Position numbers and translations under genes: made by a program. Positions 43,290 through 51,508 of a stretch of DNA of 64,000 bases are shown here, piece after piece. The DNA comes from Fimbriimonadaceae bacterium (lineage in GTDB: Bacteria; Armatimonadota; Fimbriimonadia; Fimbriimonadales; Fimbriimonadaceae), in assembly GCA_019638775.1 (NCBI GenBank), contig JAHBTD010000001.1, positions 310,001 through 374,000 of the forward strand. The letters run 5' to 3'. The notes under the pieces were generated by a model. The model worked only from the letters and a program-made list of their open reading frames with translations, had not been told where the DNA came from and did not search any database. How positions within the stretch are numbered: the first letter of the stretch is position 1; every line of letters begins with the position of its first letter.

Positions 43290-43475
43290 CTACTCGGTGA
43301 CCGACATGCTCGACGCTCCTCCGGCGGAGTCCACGGGGCGTTGACCATCAGGATTCTCCTTTCGGATCTCCTTGTTGTCAGGCATCGTGCCTCCTGAGGC
43401 TGAGTCTGAGCAGCCAATCAGCGCGAACGGCACGATTGCCAGCGCCAGAGCTAGGATGAGTCTTTTTTGCAACAT
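43290..43475 (-). CDS. Small lipoprotein L0 paired with pseudopilin P0
   Basis: A 61-residue lipoprotein. The signal peptide ends in a canonical lipobox (LIGC, Cys22). The mature part is short and polar, with the motif DN-x-x-IRKENP-x-x-x-RP. The same motif occurs in L1 (56174-56383) and L2 (57626-57808), which also follow a pseudopilin gene directly. It starts 12 bases after the P0 stop. No family is known to me. It probably acts with P0 in the periplasm or at a membrane. Confidence 0.8.
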   Translation of the reverse strand: MLQKRLILALALAIVPFALIGCSDSASGGTMPDNKEIRKENPDGQRPVDSAGGASSMSVTE

Positions 43476-43487
43476 TATTTTTGTCCC

Positions 43488-44372
43488 TTAGATGCCCATC
43501 GGGTTCAGCAGTCTGGAGACATAAATGCCTGCGGTCTTGCTGGGTGACGGGTTGTAGATTTGGCCTCGGAAGTCAACCGATCGAGCGGAGCTGTCCGTCA
43601 TGGTCGCTGTGGAGCGGCCCTGCGGGAGCAGACACTGCGTCGGGTTTGTGTGGAGACCGTTCAGGCCATTGAGCGGGCGTGTCGTCGTCGTGATGACGTA
43701 GCTGAAGTTGCCACCGTTTGCGTTTGCCGCAGCCGGATTCCAGCGCCAGCATGTGCTGAGCGGATTGCCACCCGAAGCGAATGGGAACCAGTTGTCCCAG
43801 TTGGAACCTTCAACGAAGAGGATCGTGTTAGACACGTCGTCAACCTGAGTGTTGCTGTAGGACGTGGCGATCTTTCGGCCAAGCCAGTCTGCGAGGGTCG
43901 GATCAAGATTCACGAGACCACCAACGCCTTCGTAGCGAACGAGCTGACCGGCGTGCGTACCTTGATAGTAGTTGTTTGTGTTTGCTGTCAACGAGACCGA
44001 TACAGCAGCGCGAGCTGGCATGCCCATGTGCTGCAGACGCGTCCAGTACAGGTTCGCATCATTGGCGGGTCGGTTTCGCTTGGGGTTGAGGATCAGCTCG
44101 TAGTTCTTCATGTACGGCTGAGTCAGGTCCTGCCAACCGAGGTCGATGGGGAGAGTCGGGTGACTTGCCATCGTCGGCGAGAAGATGTCGTCGTAGTCGG
44201 CAGCGTAGATCATCTGCGACGTACCGGCTTGCTTGATGTTGCTCAGAAGAGCGGTGTTCTTTGCCGAATCCTTAGCTTGGGCAAAGACGGGGAACAAGAT
44301 AGCGGCGAGAATCGCTATGATCGCGATAACCACCAAGAGTTCAATTAATGTGAATGCTTTTTTGCAAAACAT
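43488..44372 (-). CDS. Pseudopilin P0 (array paralogue, remote copy)
   Basis: A 294-residue prepilin-like protein. A basic leader precedes AFTLIELLVV, with the +5 Glu, and a hydrophobic helix, then FAQAKDSAKNTALLSNIKQA and MIYAADYDDIFSP. The last 45 residues (from QGRSTATMTDSSARSVDFRG to LLNPMGI) are almost identical to those of P1-P6, and the middle is variable. It resembles the DUF1559-type large pseudopilins of Planctomycetes and Armatimonadota. It lies 11 kb from the array on the opposite strand. AGGAAG lies 7 bases before the ATG. Confidence 0.9.
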   Translation of the reverse strand: MFCKKAFTLIELLVVIAIIAILAAILFPVFAQAKDSAKNTALLSNIKQAGTSQMIYAADYDDIFSPTMASHPTLPIDLGWQDLTQPYMKNYELILNPKRNRPANDANLYWTRLQHMGMPARAAVSVSLTANTNNYYQGTHAGQLVRYEGVGGLVNLDPTLADWLGRKIATSYSNTQVDDVSNTILFVEGSNWDNWFPFASGGNPLSTCWRWNPAAANANGGNFSYVITTTTRPLNGLNGLHTNPTQCLLPQGRSTATMTDSSARSVDFRGQIYNPSPSKTAGIYVSRLLNPMGI

Positions 44373-44420
44373 GATTTCACTTCCTAATAATTACTTGTCT
44401 GAATGTCCGAAGACAGGGTG

Positions 44421-44450
44421 ATTGTAATATCACTAACGCGAAACTTACAA
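44421..44450 (-). promoter_or_regulatory. Promoter and 5'-terminal hairpin of P0
   Basis: On the minus strand TTGTAA (44450-44445), 18 bases, then TACAAT (44426-44421). The transcript would begin near 44414, where TGTC-TTCG-GACA (44415-44404) forms a UUCG-tetraloop hairpin at the very 5' end, a feature that can stabilise mRNA. Confidence 0.5.
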
Positions 44451-44841
44451 AATTTATAGGCCAAAGCACTATTGTTATGCTGATATTTGATCAAATGATG
44501 CAGTGCGTTTCTAAACACTTGTTATCAGTTATATTCTTTTAAGTACTTTCATTGAATATAGATAGCTTACAAGTATTCAAATGTACAAAACAGCTTCGTT
44601 TTTGCACAATTTACCCCTTGATTCAGTCTTGTTCCAATTATTGTTTTGAATGGAACTATCGCAGTGATGTCAACGTATTGATCTTGGCTGTTTGAATAAT
44701 CGTGGATTTTTGAATAGGCAAACGCTTGGCAGTATTCGAAGCCTGTAAATAATGCCGGGGCAATTGCTTTGAGAAGTGTGGTTAGTTCGCTATGCGCGAT
44801 TACCCCTGGTCAAAGTTAGTTAAACGATGTACCTTTCGACG
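44451..44841. other. AT-rich gene-free stretch
   Basis: About 390 bases upstream of P0 with no open frame of note and clearly lower GC than the flanks (visibly below 40 percent). It contains imperfect palindromes such as GTTCCA...TGGAAC but no promoter, RNA or repeat that I can name. The pseudopilin leaders in the array are likewise AT-rich. Confidence 0.5.
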
Positions 44842-44848
44842 TTAAGTC

Positions 44849-45184
44849 TTATGACCTAAGCGTTGACTTTTTGACCACGATTGAATCGTAGGCTTCATCG
44901 ATGATTTCCAGGGCAAGTTCCAGCATCTCTTCGCTGTCGACAAGAATCGACACCCAGCCAAATCGGCCCACGTGACTGGCAACCACGATGTTTGGATGAA
45001 GGATGAGCTGAGACTGACGATCGGGTGTGCTCTTGACGGTAAAACGAGCCTCGTTCTCTGATCCAATCGCAAAGATTTTCTTTTTGACCTTCCAGACCAC
45101 GTGACCCCAGGGGTACTCCTCCACAGCATTGGGCTTTGCCAGGCAGTGCGCTCGGACGGATTGATAGACCGCTTGTGGATTCAT
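44849..45184 (-). CDS. MmcQ/YjbR-family protein
   Basis: A 111-residue protein of the MmcQ/YjbR fold, a double-wing DNA-binding-like domain. EEYPWGHVVWKVKKKIFAIG and FTVKSTPDRQSQLILHPNIV match the family pattern, and WVSILVDSEEMLELALEIIDEAYD the C-terminal helix. The role is unknown. It lies 9 bases from recR on the same strand and may be the last gene of the dnaX operon. Confidence 0.85.
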   Translation of the reverse strand: MNPQAVYQSVRAHCLAKPNAVEEYPWGHVVWKVKKKIFAIGSENEARFTVKSTPDRQSQLILHPNIVVASHVGRFGWVSILVDSEEMLELALEIIDEAYDSIVVKKSTLRS

Positions 45185-45193
45185 TACGGAAGT

Positions 45194-45787
45194 TTACATC
45201 TCGCGCCGGAACTCAAGGGCGCTGAGAAGGGTAGCCGAATCGGCGTAGTCAAGTTCGCCGCCTATGGGCATTCCATGAGCGATTCGCGTGACCTTGATAC
45301 CTGCGGGTTTGATGAGCTTGGCGAGGTAGAGGGCAGTGGAGTCGCCTTCGACTGTTGGGTTCGTGGCGAGGATGACTTCAAACACGCCTTCGCTTAGGCG
45401 TGCCAACAACTCACGCACACGCAATTGCTCAGGGCCGATGCCATCCATGGGGTTGAGGACCCCGTGAAGCACATGATAGCGCCCCTTGAATTCGTTGACA
45501 CGTTCAATCGCGCTGATGTCCTTAGGTTCGGCGACGACGCAAATCGTCTCGTCGCTGCGACGGGGATCGAGGCAAATCTCGCAGGTTTCCGACTCGCTAA
45601 AGTTTTGGCAGACGACGCAGAATCGGAGTGATTTCTTGGCAATGGCGATGGCCTGGGTAAGACGCACAACGTCTTCGTCGGGCAGTCGGAGCAGGTGAAA
45701 AGCAAGGCGTTGAGCCGATTTTGGCCCCACGCCAGGGAGCTTTTCAAGCTCGGCAATGAGTTCAGCGAGAGGTCTCGCGTAAAGCAT
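45194..45787 (-). CDS. recR: Recombination mediator RecR
   Basis: A 197-residue protein of the RecFOR pathway that helps load RecA on gapped DNA. LPGVGPKSAQRLAFHLL is the helix-hairpin-helix, CVVCQNFSESETCEIC the zinc finger, and VVAEPKDISAIE through LATNPTVEGDSTALYLAKLI the Toprim domain. It is 1 base from the ybaB gene in the usual dnaX-ybaB-recR order. Confidence 0.96.
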   Translation of the reverse strand: MLYARPLAELIAELEKLPGVGPKSAQRLAFHLLRLPDEDVVRLTQAIAIAKKSLRFCVVCQNFSESETCEICLDPRRSDETICVVAEPKDISAIERVNEFKGRYHVLHGVLNPMDGIGPEQLRVRELLARLSEGVFEVILATNPTVEGDSTALYLAKLIKPAGIKVTRIAHGMPIGGELDYADSATLLSALEFRREM

Positions 45788-45788
45788 T

Positions 45789-46124
45789 CTAGAATTTCAT
45801 ACCCGGAATTTCCGGCATACCCTTCATGATCTCTTGAGTTTTCGCAGCTCGGAGTTCGACAGCCTTTGTGAAGCCATCGCGCACAGCGGAAACGATCAGG
45901 TCCTCAAGCGCTTCGATATCGCTCGGGTCAACGACCGAAGCGTCGATCTTGAGTTCGGCGATCTCGCCAATTCCGTTGAAAACAGCCTTGACCGGGCCCT
46001 TGTCGACGTTGATGCGCTCAGCAGCGAGTTCGGTTTCGAGTGTTTGTGCGCGGGCCATTGCAGCTTGGGCCTGCTGCAACATTCCCGACATTCCTTGACC
46101 GCCAAATCCTTTGGGCAATTTCAT
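45789..46124 (-). CDS. ybaB: YbaB/EbfC nucleoid-associated protein
   Basis: A 111-residue DNA-binding dimer of the YbaB/EbfC family. A Gly/Gln-rich N-terminus (GFGGQGMSGMLQQAQAAMARAQ) leads into the long helix, then KAVFNGIGEIAELKID and VVDPSDIEALEDLIVSAVRDG. It lies between dnaX and recR, its conserved position in many bacteria. Confidence 0.95.
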   Translation of the reverse strand: MKLPKGFGGQGMSGMLQQAQAAMARAQTLETELAAERINVDKGPVKAVFNGIGEIAELKIDASVVDPSDIEALEDLIVSAVRDGFTKAVELRAAKTQEIMKGMPEIPGMKF

Positions 46125-46171
46125 GCGTGTTTCCTTTGGTCGCGGCGTTGCTGAAAGCTGAAACCGCCGCT

Positions 46172-47818
46172 TTAAAAATCTTTGAAGGTCTCCCGCGCAA
46201 GTTCCGCGAGTTCTGTTCCTTCGGCAGCCAATTCTACCGCAGCCGTCTGCATGCTGACTGCGGGTCCCTTCTTCGCGACCTCGTATTGAACGCGCCAGTT
46301 CTCTCCTGCAGCATCGCGTACCATCTTCTCGAAGGAAGCAGCTTTCTTCTCTGGGTTTTTGGCGAAGATGCGGTCGTGGTCGATCTGCCGTTCAAATGCG
46401 ACGAACATTGTATTGTCCGCAAACTTGGACACGTGTGTTGACAGCAGGGCGGTAGCAACGGAGCCACCGTGGGACTTCGCGTCGTTGAGCACTGCGGTCC
46501 AAACCTTTCGGGCGTGATCAAGCGCAGGGTCGCCGGTGGGTTCTGGCTCAGCGATCGGCTCTGGTGCAGCCTTTGCGGGGGCTTCGGGAGCTGGCTTAGG
46601 TGAGCCATTGGTCGGCGCGGCGGCTTGGCTTGATGGGGCAGCAACTGCCCGCTGAGGCGGCTCAGCGCGGGTCGCAGGCTTCTCCTTAGGCAGCGCGGGA
46701 GCCTGCGATGCTTGAGCTGTCTGAGTGCGGGCGGGATTGCGCAGTTCGAGGGAAATCCTAATTAGCTCCGACTCCAGCCATAAGCGGGGGATGGATACAT
46801 CGCGAATGACGCGGTGGGCTTCGGCAAGCGCTCCTCGAATCTTTAAGATTGCATCCGGGCCCAGTCGGGCGGCGGTTTCGTGCAAAGCGGCAGAAACGGT
46901 TGCCTCCTGCTCCTTCCCCGCGCCATAGGCGGAGCGGGTGAGGTCAGCAAGACGATGAATCATGGATTCGACGACCATTCTTGGGTCGCGACCCAGTCGA
47001 TTTGTCTGTTCGAGCAGTTCGACGATCTTGGCGATACTGCCCTCCTTTAGACCGACGAGGAGTTCGTCCACCACCTCTTCGACGACGAGACCAAGTTGGT
47101 CGTAAACATGCGCGACCGTGATACCCTCATCGGTTGTGAGTACGGCCTGCTCTAAGAGAGTGAGGGCATCTCGAAATCCACCATCGGCCATGCGGGCAAT
47201 CGCGGCAAGTGCGGCGGGCTCAAACTTCATGCCTTCAGCGTTGGCGACATGCTCAAGCCGTCCGATCAGGTCAGGCACGCTCCCTCGATGGAACTCATAC
47301 TTCTGGCATCGCGAGCGGATAGTCGGGGGGACTTTGATGTACTCGGTCGTTGCAAGAATGAAAATCAGATGGGCCGGTGGTTCCTCGATGGTCTTAAGCA
47401 GGGCATCGAATGCCTTGGACGACAGATCGTGAACTTCGTCAACGATGAAGACTTTGTAGCGGCAGGTCGAAGGTTGGTATTGGGATGCCTGAACAATCGT
47501 CTCTCTGACGTCCTCGACGCCCGATTCGCTTGCTGCGTCTATCTCGACGATGTCCATGCAGCTGCCATCGGTGATGGAGGTGCAGATGCTGCATTCGTTG
47601 CAAGGTTCGGCAGTCGGGCCTTTTTCGCAGCACAGGGCTTTGGCGAGCAGCCTTGCAGCAGAGGTTTTGCCCGTTCCACGCGGTCCGGTAAAGAGGTAAG
47701 AGTGGGCGATCCTGCCCGTTTCGAGGGCGTTTTGCAGAGTGCGTACGACGTGTTCTTGACCAACAAGGTCAGAGAAGGTTTGGCTTCGATATTTGCGATA
47801 GAGGGATAGATAAGCCAA
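46172..47818 (-). CDS. dnaX: DNA polymerase III subunits gamma and tau
   Basis: A 548-residue clamp-loader ATPase. YRKYRSQTFSDLVGQEHVV starts the domain, GPRGTGKTSAARLLAKAL is Walker A, CCEKGPTAEPCNECSIC the zinc module, VDEVHDLSSKAFDALLKT Walker B and RSRCQKYEF the SRC motif. After residue 365 a Pro/Ala-rich linker leads to a C-terminal domain for polymerase contact, shorter than Escherichia coli tau. I saw no obvious slippery frameshift site. The SRP RNA gene lies just upstream on the same strand. Confidence 0.95.
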   Translation of the reverse strand: MAYLSLYRKYRSQTFSDLVGQEHVVRTLQNALETGRIAHSYLFTGPRGTGKTSAARLLAKALCCEKGPTAEPCNECSICTSITDGSCMDIVEIDAASESGVEDVRETIVQASQYQPSTCRYKVFIVDEVHDLSSKAFDALLKTIEEPPAHLIFILATTEYIKVPPTIRSRCQKYEFHRGSVPDLIGRLEHVANAEGMKFEPAALAAIARMADGGFRDALTLLEQAVLTTDEGITVAHVYDQLGLVVEEVVDELLVGLKEGSIAKIVELLEQTNRLGRDPRMVVESMIHRLADLTRSAYGAGKEQEATVSAALHETAARLGPDAILKIRGALAEAHRVIRDVSIPRLWLESELIRISLELRNPARTQTAQASQAPALPKEKPATRAEPPQRAVAAPSSQAAAPTNGSPKPAPEAPAKAAPEPIAEPEPTGDPALDHARKVWTAVLNDAKSHGGSVATALLSTHVSKFADNTMFVAFERQIDHDRIFAKNPEKKAASFEKMVRDAAGENWRVQYEVAKKGPAVSMQTAAVELAAEGTELAELARETFKDF

Positions 47819-47836
47819 AGCGAGAGGACTCCGAAT

Positions 47837-47934
47837 GCCGGGAATAATGCATCGCGCACCAAGCCGATTTACCGTTGCTCCCTTCCGGGCCTGGCGGGGT
47901 TCACCGTCTGCATGCCGCGCAGTTCCCGGCGAAC
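47837..47934 (-). ncRNA. ffs: Small signal recognition particle RNA (4.5S type)
   Basis: The minus strand holds the universal SRP helix 8 core: GGTGAACCCCGCCAGG, then CCCGGAAGGGAGCA, then CGGTAAATCGGC. The ends pair as GCCGGGAA (5') with TTCCCGGC (3'), giving a hairpin of about 94-98 bases without the Alu domain. TACAAT (47946-47941) is a good -10 box. No T-run terminator follows, so transcripts may run into dnaX and be processed. Confidence 0.93.
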
Positions 47935-47986
47935 TGCTTCATTGTAGCACTCCGCCGGGTGGCATCGGAGTCCGTTTCTATGTATG

Positions 47987-49447
47987 TTACGGCTTTCGTA
48001 TCGGCCGTAAAGTGTTGTCTGCGGGCTTAGGAGCCTCAGGGGTTTTGGCATCGGAGCGTAGTCCTGGAACGAGAATGAGGTCTTCATTCTGTCGGTCTGC
48101 ACTCGTCTGTTCGATATAGTTCGCTGTCTTGAGGATCGGGGTTTCCATTCCAGGTCGGAAGTTCCCTTCGCGCTTGATTTGGTCCCGGGTGATCTCCAAC
48201 CGAGTGAACATGACGCGCTCTCCGGGGCGAACCTCGGTGTTTAGGAAGTTCTTGTCTGTGAACCCTTCGCCCGTATATCCGAACTTATCCTGCATATGAG
48301 CGGGGGCGCTACGCGGGTTGTAGTAGAACTCGATGTAATACTTTTCGGCAGCGAACGGATACATGGTGTAGTCGCGAGACATGTCGATTCTTTTCTTGAA
48401 TCTTCGGCTGCGAACGTAAAGCTGGTCTTGCATGAAAGTCAGCTTTGTCGGCACGGCAAGATCGACTCCCTTGACGTAATCCCAAATCATGGCGGCGGGC
48501 TTCGTCTTGCGTTCGGGGTCGTTTTCGTCTTCGGCATCGCGAAGAATAACACGGACGCGAGTTCCAACCGGAAGGACGTTCCACGTCCCTTCGATCAGCA
48601 TGACTGCAGAGGATTCGACGGTCACCTTCGCGCTAAAGCCAACATCGAATGGGGGCTTCACGTCATAGGGCAGCCTTTCAAAACTGCCATCCTTCCGCTC
48701 TTTCGCAAAATAGCCACGGCTTGCAAGGCGCACAAGGTCTGTGTCGAGATTGTTCTCTCGGGTGTCGCGCAATGTGTTATCGGAGAAGGCGGAGCTTGCG
48801 TCCTTGCCCTCCATAATCTTGTTGGCTTCATCCACCAGATCAAACTCGAGCTTAAGAGCGTCTTCGATTCTTCCCGCTCGATAGTAGGCCATACGCAACA
48901 GATTGCGGCGAGCCCGAAGGATGTCTTTTTTGTCGTGGGCCTTCACGAACCAGTCGACGGCCTTTTCGTAGTCGTCGTCGATTTTGTGATACCAAATCCA
49001 GCCTGTCTCGAAGAAAAGCTCGTAGGTGTCTGGGTTATTGACCGTTCCTTCTTCGCCAAGCGCGAGCGCTTGGGGCACATAACGCCTGTCCGATCGCGAC
49101 TCTTCGTCGGTGAAGTTGTAGGCGATGTGCCACATTCCAGTGGAGTAGACGTCGATCTGGTGAGGGTCTAGCCACGTCACCAATCGTATCATCGGCAAGA
49201 CAGCGTCGTAGTTGCCGGTGTCGAAGAAAGAGTCGGCGCGCACCCACAGAATTCCAGCGATCATCTCTCGGAATCCAGCCACCGCGAGCATCAACTGCGT
49301 CGGGTCAAGCCCGGGCGCGATGCCTTGAGCGCTGTTCTTCGTGCTGTAATTCTTCGTCCATTTATCGTAGATGACACCCTGCTGCAAGCCAGCTTGACCA
49401 ATAAAGCAGACTGCGAGGATCGCCAGAAATGTGGATTTGCCTTTCAC
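47987..49447 (-). CDS. TPR-like membrane-anchored protein
   Basis: A 486-residue protein of unknown function. An N-terminal hydrophobic anchor or signal (STFLAILAVCFIGQAGLQQG) is followed by TPR-like helical repeats to about residue 210 (ETGWIWYHKIDDDYEKAVDWFVKAHDKKD and RRNLLRMAYYRAGRIEDALK) and a beta-rich C-terminal half. It starts 2 bases after the stop of the ABC-2 permease, so it is the third gene of that exporter operon and probably a periplasmic component of it. Confidence 0.7.
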   Translation of the reverse strand: MKGKSTFLAILAVCFIGQAGLQQGVIYDKWTKNYSTKNSAQGIAPGLDPTQLMLAVAGFREMIAGILWVRADSFFDTGNYDAVLPMIRLVTWLDPHQIDVYSTGMWHIAYNFTDEESRSDRRYVPQALALGEEGTVNNPDTYELFFETGWIWYHKIDDDYEKAVDWFVKAHDKKDILRARRNLLRMAYYRAGRIEDALKLEFDLVDEANKIMEGKDASSAFSDNTLRDTRENNLDTDLVRLASRGYFAKERKDGSFERLPYDVKPPFDVGFSAKVTVESSAVMLIEGTWNVLPVGTRVRVILRDAEDENDPERKTKPAAMIWDYVKGVDLAVPTKLTFMQDQLYVRSRRFKKRIDMSRDYTMYPFAAEKYYIEFYYNPRSAPAHMQDKFGYTGEGFTDKNFLNTEVRPGERVMFTRLEITRDQIKREGNFRPGMETPILKTANYIEQTSADRQNEDLILVPGLRSDAKTPEAPKPADNTLRPIRKP

Positions 49448-49449
49448 GG

Positions 49450-50238
49450 TTAAACCTCTCTTCGATCAAAGATCAGAATCGCCCCGACCAGCAAAATTCC
49501 GATATAGAGGAGACCGTATCCGGTCACCGCGATGAAGTAGTGCTGTTCGTTTTGAATGACTTGGCCTGGGTTGATGATCGGGTTTTGAACGTTGTAATTC
49601 GCAAAGTTTGGAATTGCGACGTTCAACGTTTTAAACAACATCAGCAGAACCGGGGGCAGTTCCTTGTTCTCGGTCATCGTCTGCATGAACGGGTTGAAGA
49701 CCGATCCAACCAAGAACAAGCCGCCAGTAAGGAAGAAGTTCACAATCGGCGATACGAAAGTCGAGAAGAAGACGCCCACTGCGGCCAAGAGGCACATCTG
49801 GACATAGAACATCATGATGCCCTTGACCAATGCCAGCGACTCGGAAGTGATTCCACTCTGACGATAGATGAACAGGATAACAACGACCACTGCCATCAGG
49901 GCCATCATCAGGCCAAGCGCGAGAATTGCGCCCATGAACTTCCCAACGAGGAATTGCCAGCGTTGGACGGGCTTAGACAGAATCGTATAGATCGTTCGGC
50001 GTTCCACCTCGTTCGGGATCATGTAAACCGTAAGCACAATCGCGATGACGGCGCCGGTGATCTGTACCATACCGAGCATGAACGACTTGAGAACGGTCAT
50101 CTCTTGCCGCGCCGAGAGGACGGTCAACGCAGGAGCGATCATGGTGAGGAACACACCGATAAACAGAATAATAAGCAGCACTCGACGTCGGATCGCTTCA
50201 CCGATCGTCGTTGCGGCTAAAGACCAGATAACTCTCAC
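49450..50238 (-). CDS. ABC-2 type transporter permease
   Basis: A 262-residue permease with six predicted transmembrane helices. VIWSLAATTIGEAIRRRVLLI and VERRTIYTILSKPVQRWQFLVGKFMG, where the elbow helix meets the Q-loop, are typical of NosY/YhaP-like ABC-2 permeases. It overlaps the ATPase gene by 4 bases (ATGA). The substrate is not apparent. Confidence 0.88.
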   Translation of the reverse strand: MRVIWSLAATTIGEAIRRRVLLIILFIGVFLTMIAPALTVLSARQEMTVLKSFMLGMVQITGAVIAIVLTVYMIPNEVERRTIYTILSKPVQRWQFLVGKFMGAILALGLMMALMAVVVVILFIYRQSGITSESLALVKGIMMFYVQMCLLAAVGVFFSTFVSPIVNFFLTGGLFLVGSVFNPFMQTMTENKELPPVLLMLFKTLNVAIPNFANYNVQNPIINPGQVIQNEQHYFIAVTGYGLLYIGILLVGAILIFDRREV

Positions 50239-51167
50239 TTCTTCCCTCCAGGGCCAGGGGCTGCGCTGCTTACCGTTTCTACGAAGAGGTCTTCGAGGTA
50301 TTTGCGGCGTCGGACTACCTGCACGATTTTGCCCTTCTGGGTTCTTATGCTGTCGATGACGGCGTTGTGATCGTGAGTGTCGTTCAATTCGATGAGGACC
50401 CCGTCCGATTCAAACGGAAGAACTTTTGCTCCGTTTAATCCGAGGCCACCAACCCAATCGACGCTTACGCCTTCGGCGGTGATCTCAACGAGTTCGCCTC
50501 GAAGAAGGTCTGAGAGTTTGCCTTGGCGCTCAATGCGTCCGTGGTTAATGATGGCAACACGGTCGCAGATGCGCTCAACTTCGCTCATTTCGTGTGACGA
50601 GACAAAGACAGTGCGGCCCTCTCCCTTGAATTGGAGAATGAGGTCACGAATCTCTTTGTGCGCGATAGGGTCGAGACCACCGGTGGGCTCATCCAAGAAG
50701 AGGAGCTTGGGGTCGTTGAGCAGGCTTTGCGCCAAACCGACGCGTTGCTGCATACCCTTCGAGTACTGCGAGATGGTTTTGGTCATATCCTTATGCAGGT
50801 TGACCTTTTCTAAGAGACGCTTACAAAGATCGATATCATGGATTCCGAACAGTGAGGCATAGAATCTCAGCAGCTCAAGGCCCGTCATATATTCGTAATA
50901 ATACGGGCGCTCGGGCAGGTAGCTGATCAGTTTGTGGACATCTATGTCTCCGATCTCTTTTCCAAGAACGAAGGCCTCTCCTGTCGTGGGATAAATGATG
51001 CCGAGCAGCATCTTGATCGTAGTCGTTTTACCCGCACCGTTCGGGCCAAGGAATCCAAAGATTTCTCCTTCCTCGACCTCCAAGTTGAGATTGTCGACGA
51101 CGTTGATCTTTCCGGCTCGGGTTCGATAAGATTTTGTAAGGTTGATCGTTTCGATGGCAGCGGCCAA
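50235..51167 (-). CDS. ABC-2 type exporter ATP-binding protein
   Basis: A 310-residue ATPase. Walker A GPNGAGKTTTIKML, signature YSKGMQQRVGLAQSLLN, Walker B LLFLDEPTGGLDPIAH and switch SSHEMSEVERICDR are intact, followed by a C-terminal domain of about 80 residues typical of the CcmA/NatA exporters. It is the first gene of an operon with the ABC-2 permease and a TPR protein. Its start is 197 bases from the divergent ncRNA. Confidence 0.92.
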   Translation of the reverse strand: MAAAIETINLTKSYRTRAGKINVVDNLNLEVEEGEIFGFLGPNGAGKTTTIKMLLGIIYPTTGEAFVLGKEIGDIDVHKLISYLPERPYYYEYMTGLELLRFYASLFGIHDIDLCKRLLEKVNLHKDMTKTISQYSKGMQQRVGLAQSLLNDPKLLFLDEPTGGLDPIAHKEIRDLILQFKGEGRTVFVSSHEMSEVERICDRVAIINHGRIERQGKLSDLLRGELVEITAEGVSVDWVGGLGLNGAKVLPFESDGVLIELNDTHDHNAVIDSIRTQKGKIVQVVRRRKYLEDLFVETVSSAAPGPGGKK

Positions 51168-51328
51168 AAGTAAATGACCTCCTATGAGTCAATGACGGCA
51201 GATTATACCAAGGCAAGCTTTGGGCCAAAGCCCGTGCCAGCTCTTGAAAGCCAAACGCGATTGCTCCTTTTTTGGTTCCCAGCGCGAACTTTGTGCAAAA
51301 CATCGCCCTAAAACTCAGCAAACAACTT

Positions 51329-51357
51329 GTGACATTCGCTTCAATCGTGTATATAAT
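51329..51357 (+). promoter_or_regulatory. Promoter of the plus-strand ncRNA
   Basis: GTGACA (51329-51334), 17 bases, then a consensus TATAAT (51352-51357). No open frame of note follows; a structured RNA and a strong terminator do. Confidence 0.6.
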
Positions 51358-51361
51358 CATT

Positions 51362-51485
51362 CAAGCGCCAAGAGACCCAAACTTCCGGTTTGGACTCGAA
51401 AGGGTCCTCGCGAGAGAGGTTAGGCCTTGGAGGAAAGCTTGCGAGAAGGTTCTTTGCTCTCCTTTCAGCCTTCTCGCATTTTTTT
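51362..51485 (+). ncRNA. Unassigned structured small RNA, about 124 nt
   Basis: A transcript of about 124 nt from the promoter at 51329-51357 to the terminator at 51440-51485. Visible pairings are CAAGC (51362) with GCTTG (51437) and CCAAG (51368) with CTTGG (51426) as closing helices. Inside, GACCC (51374) pairs with GGGTC (51402), AAAC-TTCCG-GTTT forms a hairpin, and CCTC/GAGG a second arm. It is not SRP, tmRNA, 6S or RNase P RNA by length and motif. It converges on trpF and could be an independent sRNA or act on the trp mRNA end. Confidence 0.6.
51440..51485 (+). terminator. Strong rho-independent terminator of the ncRNA
   Basis: TGCGAGAAGG / CCTTCTCGCA, a perfect 10-bp stem with a 19-base loop, is followed on the plus strand by seven T. 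The minus strand has no T-run, so it does not serve trpF. Confidence 0.85.
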
Positions 51486-51508
51486 ATTTGTCCTGAGCAT
51501 TTCTGCGA

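Noticed and set aside
51431-51440. RNase P-like GAGGAAAG in the ncRNA
   Set aside because: The transcript is only about 124 bases and no other RNase P conserved region is present.
51272-51496. Open frame of 74 codons across the ncRNA
   Set aside because: No ribosome site, no domain, and it runs through the terminator; RNA structure explains the region better.
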